From assembly GCF_042427575.1 (NCBI RefSeq), contig NZ_JBHMFD010000007.1:124001-188000 (forward strand): DNA of 64,000 bases, written 5' to 3'. The notes under the pieces were generated by a model that was given only the letters and a program-made list of their open reading frames with translations, was not told the origin of the DNA and searched no databases. Source of the DNA: Bergeyella porcorum (GTDB lineage: Bacteria > Bacteroidota > Bacteroidia > Flavobacteriales > Weeksellaceae). The translations under genes and the position numbers were made by a program. This document shows positions 58,748-64,000 of this stretch, one piece after another. The number at the start of each line of letters is the position of its first letter. Position 1 is the first letter of the stretch.

Positions 58748-59731
58748 TCACCACTCGAAAGTGGCTATTACAGGAAAGTGGTCTGATAATGTTATCCCTC
58801 TATCTACCCGATAAGACACGGGCTTGATGGATGGCGATGTGAAGATATAATCAATCCGAATAGGAAATTTAAACGAATGAAAACTGGTGGCACTTCCCTT
58901 CCCTACTTCCATAAAGGCATCTACTAAATCTTTTCCCAGATGGTAATACTCCCAAGAATTGGGCACGGCATTAAAATCTCCAGCTAAAATCACGGGGTAA
59001 GGAGAAGCTTCTACCGCCTTTCTCACCATCTCCACCTGCACCTGATGGTCTTTAAAAGTGGGTATCAGACGGAACAACAGTTTCTTCCCTTTTTCTTTAT
59101 TAACCTCCATATTTTGAGTAGGTTTCACCATAGATTTCTCCAGCTCAAAAGGTTGGAGATACACATTAATCACCCTTATGATTCGCCCCTCTACTTCCAC
59201 ATCAGCATAGAAGGAATAAGCATTATACTCCTCCGAAATCAATGATTCTGTTTTCAGAATCTTATGCGGGGTATAAATCCCTATAATACCTTGAGAATGA
59301 TAATTTGGATTCTGAAGTTCTCTTTTCCGTTGCTCTTGAAACAAAATAAAATCTGCTTGCTGCTCACGGATAAACTGCTCTACACTCTCTTTCCCCTTCA
59401 ATGTCTTGGCATAGTCTCCACTGTGAGAATTAAAGGTAACTACTTTCAGGTTAGCCTTACGAGGGCTTTCCGCATTGTAGTTGACCCATCGCCTTACAGG
59501 GTTCAATAGTAATAATGAAAACACAAGAAAGACAATCCCTCGCTTCTTCCACATCAGCAACCAGCATAGGGTAAAAATACCGTGTAAAATCACCAAAAAA
59601 GGAAAAGCCAATGATAATAAATTAAGAGATCCCAAAAACTTAGGAGGAAGCCAAGCATTCAGGAATGTAGCTCCCAAGAGTACCACTACCGCAAGGTGCC
59701 CCAAAAGTAATATTACACGGACTAATCCCAT
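58748..59731 (-). CDS. Endonuclease/exonuclease/phosphatase family protein
   Basis: A 327-residue EEP-fold protein with three N-terminal membrane helices (to about residue 90), so it acts outside the cytoplasm. Catalytic signatures: VVTFNSHSG (Asn near 102), DFILFQEQR (Glu near 134), ILAGDFNAVPNSWEY (Asp/Asn near 249), RIDYIFTSP and SDHFPVIATF (final Asp-His). Could be a nuclease or a phosphodiesterase acting on lipids; the substrate is unknown. It overlaps the rhomboid gene by 10 bases. Confidence 0.9.
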   Translation of the reverse strand: MGLVRVILLLGHLAVVVLLGATFLNAWLPPKFLGSLNLLSLAFPFLVILHGIFTLCWLLMWKKRGIVFLVFSLLLLNPVRRWVNYNAESPRKANLKVVTFNSHSGDYAKTLKGKESVEQFIREQQADFILFQEQRKRELQNPNYHSQGIIGIYTPHKILKTESLISEEYNAYSFYADVEVEGRIIRVINVYLQPFELEKSMVKPTQNMEVNKEKGKKLLFRLIPTFKDHQVQVEMVRKAVEASPYPVILAGDFNAVPNSWEYYHLGKDLVDAFMEVGKGSATSFHSFKFPIRIDYIFTSPSIKPVSYRVDRGITLSDHFPVIATFEW

Positions 59732-60483
59732 CGTTGAAAATGTTTTTTACGAAAGTTCAACGCCATTAGAAAACCTACCAACGCCCCACCAATATGGGCA
59801 AAGTGAGCTATATCCCCCATCTGATTGCTAAAACCAAGGTACAAGGAAACAATAATAATCAAAGGGAAAAGATACTTTGCTTTGATAGGAAATGGAATGA
59901 AGAGGAACATCAGTTTAGCATTTGGGAACATTGTAGAAAACGCGGCTACTACACCAAATATCGCTCCCGATGCCCCTACCATTGGCACTTGAAGTGCCGC
60001 AAAAAGCTCTTGAGACAACGCCACCGCCTCTTTTGATGATGCAGAAATGGATAAATCTCCCGTATAATTAAAATCTGACTTCCTAAAAATCTCTGCAACA
60101 TCTACATTCAGCTCTGTCAGTTCTGTGGTAAGCTGATAAACCTCGTAAAAGTTCCAAACATTGAAGAGTAAAAATGCGCCTATCCCGCTTAGAAAATACA
60201 ACCACAGAAACCGTCTTCCGCCCAGCACCTGCTCTAGCACAGGGCCAAAGCTCCATAGCGTGAACATATTAAACAAGATATGGGTAATCCCAGAGCCACT
60301 TCCGAGGGGAGCGTGCATAAAAATATGCGTTATCACCTGCCACGATCTGAAATTAGGCGAAAAGGGATAATACGCTGGTAATAATCTATATAGAGCATCG
60401 CTCAATAATAAATTAGCAATGAGATACATCACCACATTAATGATGATAATATTTTTGGTAATAGGAGGCAAGGTTCTAAACAT
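59722..60483 (-). CDS. Rhomboid family intramembrane serine protease
   Basis: A 253-residue six- or seven-helix membrane protease. GASGAIFGVVAAF (about residues 172-184) carries the catalytic Ser, AHIGGALVGFL (about 232-242) the His; MHAPLGSGSGITHILFNMF (about 57-75) is the conserved L1/H2 block with His and Asn. A soluble ~60-residue loop lies in the middle (about 115-165). It is upstream of and overlaps the EEP gene, so both are co-expressed. Substrates unknown. Confidence 0.92.
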   Translation of the reverse strand: MFRTLPPITKNIIIINVVMYLIANLLLSDALYRLLPAYYPFSPNFRSWQVITHIFMHAPLGSGSGITHILFNMFTLWSFGPVLEQVLGGRRFLWLYFLSGIGAFLLFNVWNFYEVYQLTTELTELNVDVAEIFRKSDFNYTGDLSISASSKEAVALSQELFAALQVPMVGASGAIFGVVAAFSTMFPNAKLMFLFIPFPIKAKYLFPLIIIVSLYLGFSNQMGDIAHFAHIGGALVGFLMALNFRKKHFQRWD

Positions 60484-60499
60484 ATTTTTTAAAATTCAA

Positions 60500-60537
60500 A
60501 CAATTAAAAGAAACTGTCCAAAACTTTTCGAACAGCC
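60500..60537 (-). terminator. Intrinsic terminator of pth
   Basis: Minus strand: ggctgttc (60537-60530) pairs with ggacagtt (60519-60512) with G-U pairs, loop starting GAAAAG, then a T-rich tail. Shares the CTGTTCGAAAAG core with the terminators at 10611 and 46703. Confidence 0.6.
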
Positions 60538-60553
60538 TTTCTTTGTACTTTTA

Positions 60554-61117
60554 TCATTTCCCATTAAAGGCATTCATTGTATTGGTAATCCCTGCAAAAA
60601 CAAACGAAAGGGAAGCTTCTGCAAATGTTCTGATTCTTTCTGGGAGTTTTTCCTTTTCTTCATCAGCCCATTCTCCCAAGACATAGTCTATCTGCTGACC
60701 TTTGGAAAATTCTGCCGAAATCCCAAATCTCAATCTAGGGTAATTTTGAGTTTGAAGCATTTCCTGAATGTTTTTCAGTCCGTTATGCCCTGCATCAGAG
60801 CCTTTCCCTTTCATTCTCAAAGTTCCAAAAGGTAACGCCAAATCATCGGTGATAATCAGCACATTTTCCAATGGAATATTCTCTTTTTGCATCCAAAACT
60901 TGACGGCTTTCCCTGAAAGATTCATATAGGTATCTGGTTTTAATACCAAGACTTTTCTACCTTTATGTTTTCCTTCTGCAAGCCAACCAAAATTAGCCGA
61001 TTGGAATTTGACTTCCATCAGTTCAGCTAATTGATCTGCTATTTTAAAACCGATGTTATGGCGAGTTTCTGTGTATTCATCGCCTTTATTTCCCAATCCT
61101 ACAATTAAATATTTCAT
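60554..61117 (-). CDS. pth: Peptidyl-tRNA hydrolase
   Basis: A 187-residue enzyme that releases tRNA from peptidyl-tRNA dropped by ribosomes. YLIVGLGNKGDEYTETRHNIGF (about residues 3-24, quoted in part: GLGNKG, TRHNIG) has the catalytic His; KPDTYMNLSGKAV (about 60-72), DDLALPFG (about 91-98) and GHNGLKNI (about 109-116) complete the active site. Length is normal. It has a good promoter upstream and a terminator downstream, so it is transcribed alone. Confidence 0.96.
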   Translation of the reverse strand: MKYLIVGLGNKGDEYTETRHNIGFKIADQLAELMEVKFQSANFGWLAEGKHKGRKVLVLKPDTYMNLSGKAVKFWMQKENIPLENVLIITDDLALPFGTLRMKGKGSDAGHNGLKNIQEMLQTQNYPRLRFGISAEFSKGQQIDYVLGEWADEEKEKLPERIRTFAEASLSFVFAGITNTMNAFNGK

Positions 61118-61135
61118 ATTTTTATGTATTATTTA

Positions 61136-61164
61136 CAAATATATTTTGATTTTTTTATTATCAA
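61136..61164 (-). promoter_or_regulatory. pth promoter
   Basis: Minus strand: TTG (61164-61162), 18 bases, TATATTTG (61143-61136), about 20 bases before the start codon. Confidence 0.7.
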
Positions 61165-61324
61165 TAGAAAAATCATTCTTTTTTCCAGTGAAATAATAAT
61201 GGTATTAACGCACTGACAAGTATTTTAGCCTTTGAATTCTTCATTCTTAGTAAGAACTTGAAAGCCGATAATATACCGAAACAAAAATGGTGATAATTCT
61301 TCCATAATAAAAACATTTTAATAG

Positions 61325-61369
61325 CTTACCATTTGGTAACTTACCGTTTAGTAACTTACTATTTAGTAA
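61325..61369. repeat. 15-bp tandem repeat x3
   Basis: Units at 61325-61339, 61340-61354 and 61355-61369 (CTTACCATTTGGTAA and two variants). Each unit is itself partly palindromic. It lies between mfd (3' end) and pth promoter region. Confidence 0.85.
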
Positions 61370-61399
61370 CACAGATATAATGATAATTTTAATACCAAA

Positions 61400-64000
61400 T
61401 TATCCCATTATCAATTTAAGAAGATGATTCATCTCTTCTACATTTTTCACATTATCTTTCCGCATCATCAGTTGGTTGCCATCTTTACTGGCTTTTTCTT
61501 TGAGCTGAGCATCTTTAGGATGCTGGGTAAGGTAGGCAATGATCGCTCTAAACTTATCACTTTGGTAAAATTTATCCTGTGGATTGCTTGGGAAATAGCC
61601 GAGGAAAACACCGTTTTTCATCACGATTTTTTCAAAACCAATATCGGCAGCGAGCCATTTCAGCTCCACGGATTTAAGGAGATTGATGGCTTCTTCGGGT
61701 AGTTTTCCAAAGCGGTCTTCTAATTCATCGCCAAAGCGTTTTAATACTTCTTTATCGGTGATTTCGGCTAATTTTTGGTAAAGATTCAATCTTTCTTCGG
61801 TGCTTTGTACATAGTGGTCTGGGAGCATCAGTTCCCAATCGGTATCAATATTCACCTCTTTGGTAGATTTAAAGAGCTTTTTGCGGTCTTCTTCATTGTC
61901 AAAAAGATGTTCAAACTCCGTTTCGTTTTGAAGCTCTTCTAAGGCTTCTTGCATTATTTTCTGGTAAGCTTCAAAGCCCATTTCATTGATAAAACCACTT
62001 TGCTCTCCGCCTAATAAATCCCCTGCTCCACGGATTTCCAAATCCTTCATTGCAATCTGAAATCCACTTCCCAAATCTGAAAACTGTTCTATCGCTTCCA
62101 GACGCTTTCGGGCGTCGCTGGTCATCATATCATAAGGCGGTGTAATGAGATAGCAAAATGCTTTTCGGTTACTTCTTCCCACACGCCCTCGCATCTGGTG
62201 GAGGTCTGCCATTCCAAAACGCTGAGCATCATTAATGAAAATGGTATTGGCATTCGGCACATCTACGCCACTTTCTACAATGGTGGTGGATACCAATACA
62301 TCGTATTTCCCTTCCATAAAATCCAAGATTCTATTTTCCAACTCCTTACCATCCATCTGTCCGTGTCCTGTAATCACTCTGGCATCTGGCACCAAGCGTT
62401 GAATCAGCCCTGCAATTTCTTGTAAGTTTTCAATTCTATTATTAATGAAATAGACCTGCCCATCTCTTTGAAGTTCATAAGAAATAGCATCTCGCAAAAT
62501 CTCTTCATTAAAACCAATAAGCTGAGTATCCACGGGCTGTCGGTTAGGCGGTGGTGTTTTAATAACACTCAAATCTCTGGCTGCCATTAGCGAAAACTGC
62601 AAGGTTCTAGGGATAGGAGTAGCGGTAAGCGTTAGTGTGTCTATATTGGCTTTCAAAGTTTTAAGTTTGTCCTTTACAGAAACGCCGAATTTATGCTCTT
62701 CATCAATGATTAACAGCCCCAAATCTTTAAATTTAACCTTATCTGAAACCAACTGATGGGTGCCAATAATAATATCTAATTGACCTGCTTCCAATTGTTT
62801 CAGGGTTTCGTTTTTTTGTTTTGTAGTTCGGAATCTATTGAGATAAGAGATATTCACAGGGAAATCTTTCAATCGTTCTTTAAAACTTCGAAAATGCTGA
62901 AATGCCAAAATGGTTGTAGGTACCAAAACCGCCACTTGCTTCCCATCTGTTGCCGCTTTGAAGGCTGCCCTGATGGCAACCTCCGTCTTGCCAAATCCTA
63001 CATCACCGCACACCAATCTATCCATAATGGTATCTGCCTCCATATCTTTTTTTACATCATAGGTGGCTTTTTCTTGGTCTGGGGTATCCTCGTAGAGGAA
63101 ACTGGCTTCCAATTCATTTTGAAGGTAAGAGTCTGGTGAATAGGCAAATCCTTTAGCGGTTTTTCTTTGGGCGTATAATTTTATCAAATCAAATGCGATT
63201 TGTTTTACTTTGGCTTTGGTCTTATTTTTTAGGTTTTTCCACGCTGGCGAACCAAGTTTAGAAAGGGCAATTTCCTTACCTTCCGGCCCGTTGTATTTAG
63301 AGATTTTATGCAAAGAATGAATGCTCACATAGAGCAAATCACCATTTTTATAGGTTAGCTTAAAGCACTCTTGGGTTTTACCATCGTTATTCACTTTTAC
63401 CAATCCCATAAATTTCCCAATGCCGTGGTCTATATGCGTGATATAATCTCCTATCTTTAAGGACATCAAATCTTTTAAAGTCAGCTGCTCTGATTTTGCA
63501 AAGGCATTTTTAGCCTTAAATCTTTGGTATCGGTCAAAAATCTGATGGTCTGTATAAACGGCTATTTTGTTTTCATTATCAATAAAACCAGCGTGTAGCG
63601 AGGAGAGAAAAGACGCCCCCTTTCCCCCAAGGGGGAGAACATTCCCAATACCATCCTCTATGGAGGAGCTTGTAATGGATTTAAAAATATCTTCTAATCG
63701 CTCCTGTTGTTTTTCAGAAGAAAAGGAAATCCATACTTTGTAGCCCTCTTGCTGTTTCTGCTCCAAATCTTCCATCAGCATTTCAAAATTTTTGTGAAAC
63801 GATGGCTGTGGAAGCATTGCCCAATCTTGTAGAATATCGGAACTCGGGTTGTGCGTAAGGTCTATCGTTCTAAAAGTCTGATAATCTTTCAGAAAAACCT
63901 CTTTGGAAATAAAAAGTTCCTCTGGCTTTCGGTGCTTAATCGCATCGCTAAGTGTGGGATATTTTGTTTCTGCTTTGGTGTAGAAATTTTCAATACCATC
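61400..64000 (-). CDS. mfd: Transcription-repair coupling factor Mfd, N-terminus beyond window
   Basis: An SF2 translocase that removes stalled RNA polymerase and recruits UvrA. The frame is open to the window edge, so the visible 866 residues lack roughly the first 250 of ~1,120; the internal ATG at 63817 is not the start. Visible: the RNA-polymerase-interaction domain (GDYITHIDHGIGKF), Walker A CGDVGFGKTEVA, DEEHKFG, TATPIPRTLQ, then motifs V/VI (IFINDAQRFGMADLHQMRGRVGR in parts) and the C-terminal TRCF domain. A GC-rich palindromic stretch at 63612-63672 encodes an odd insert, NVLPLGGKGASF. Confidence 0.95.
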   Translation of the reverse strand, partial: DGIENFYTKAETKYPTLSDAIKHRKPEELFISKEVFLKDYQTFRTIDLTHNPSSDILQDWAMLPQPSFHKNFEMLMEDLEQKQQEGYKVWISFSSEKQQERLEDIFKSITSSSIEDGIGNVLPLGGKGASFLSSLHAGFIDNENKIAVYTDHQIFDRYQRFKAKNAFAKSEQLTLKDLMSLKIGDYITHIDHGIGKFMGLVKVNNDGKTQECFKLTYKNGDLLYVSIHSLHKISKYNGPEGKEIALSKLGSPAWKNLKNKTKAKVKQIAFDLIKLYAQRKTAKGFAYSPDSYLQNELEASFLYEDTPDQEKATYDVKKDMEADTIMDRLVCGDVGFGKTEVAIRAAFKAATDGKQVAVLVPTTILAFQHFRSFKERLKDFPVNISYLNRFRTTKQKNETLKQLEAGQLDIIIGTHQLVSDKVKFKDLGLLIIDEEHKFGVSVKDKLKTLKANIDTLTLTATPIPRTLQFSLMAARDLSVIKTPPPNRQPVDTQLIGFNEEILRDAISYELQRDGQVYFINNRIENLQEIAGLIQRLVPDARVITGHGQMDGKELENRILDFMEGKYDVLVSTTIVESGVDVPNANTIFINDAQRFGMADLHQMRGRVGRSNRKAFCYLITPPYDMMTSDARKRLEAIEQFSDLGSGFQIAMKDLEIRGAGDLLGGEQSGFINEMGFEAYQKIMQEALEELQNETEFEHLFDNEEDRKKLFKSTKEVNIDTDWELMLPDHYVQSTEERLNLYQKLAEITDKEVLKRFGDELEDRFGKLPEEAINLLKSVELKWLAADIGFEKIVMKNGVFLGYFPSNPQDKFYQSDKFRAIIAYLTQHPKDAQLKEKASKDGNQLMMRKDNVKNVEEMNHLLKLIMG
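63612..63672. repeat. GC-rich palindromic element within mfd
   Basis: The stretch contains gccccc, ccccc/ggggg and cctc/gagg inverted arms in an otherwise AT-rich gene and encodes about 20 residues (EDGIGNVLPLGGKGASF) in frame. It looks like a dispersed palindromic repeat inserted in coding sequence. Confidence 0.5.

Overview
The window looks like a chromosomal segment of a low-GC Flavobacteriales bacterium, most likely of the Chryseobacterium/Riemerella/Bergeyella group (Weeksellaceae). The grounds are four GLPGLI-family proteins, two DUF3078 proteins, alternative complex III (actA-F), an S46 dipeptidyl-peptidase, a Bacteroidetes HU-like protein, and many promoters of the Bacteroidetes type (TTG, about 18-23 bases, TAnnTTTG). 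Species cannot be fixed from sequence alone. No prophage, CRISPR array or intact mobile element is present; only eroded IS30- and IS630-type fragments are visible.

Layout. 1-730: end of a Uma2 protein and an HU-like DNA-binding protein. 799-7625: a co-directional surface-polysaccharide cluster (five glycosyltransferases, an O-acyltransferase, a hexapeptide acetyltransferase) without recognisable flippase, polymerase or initiating transferase in view. 7783-10573: small secreted protein, SulP transporter and beta-carbonic anhydrase, probably a bicarbonate uptake/hydration unit. 10680-11240: IS30 debris enclosing a candidate small RNA. 11263-14042: HerA-like ATPase plus DEDDh exonuclease, then a 6S-like candidate RNA, lysA and a TonB-C-like secreted protein. 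16342-19796 (minus): gdhA, dprA, rhomboid protease. 19951-24499: two DUF3078 proteins flanking a surface adhesin-like protein whose 670-base leader carries (CA)24, several perfect hairpins and an intrinsic terminator. 24575-29499 (minus): miaB, a sigma-54-type activator, lptE and a Glu-rich TPR-like protein as a coupled operon. 29822-32215: YkgJ-type cysteine-cluster protein divergent from mutL.

32216-36570: IS630 debris, three GLPGLI proteins, a small secreted Cys peptide behind a repeat-bearing promoter, and rarD. 36698-45939 (minus): RluA-family pseudouridine synthase and the complete actABCDEF operon with a good promoter. 46128-47098: SPOR protein and a tRNA operon (Leu-Gly-Leu, minus). 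47257-49556 (minus): DUF6122 protein, AlkD-like protein, hflX. 49871-52898: S46 peptidase and a fourth GLPGLI protein. 53041-53475: a 41-bp tandem array. 53508-64000: mutS, bestrophin, TrmH-type methyltransferase, acyltransferase, EEP hydrolase, rhomboid, pth and the C-terminal three quarters of mfd.

The chief interest is non-coding: four promoter-to-terminator units with structured RNA and no recognised gene (10799-10900, 14087-14230, 21158-21445, 57632-57700 minus), a hexamer repeat sitting exactly in a promoter spacer (35523-35559), several minisatellites and a palindromic element apparently inserted in frame in mfd. All are pattern-based and unconfirmed by any search.
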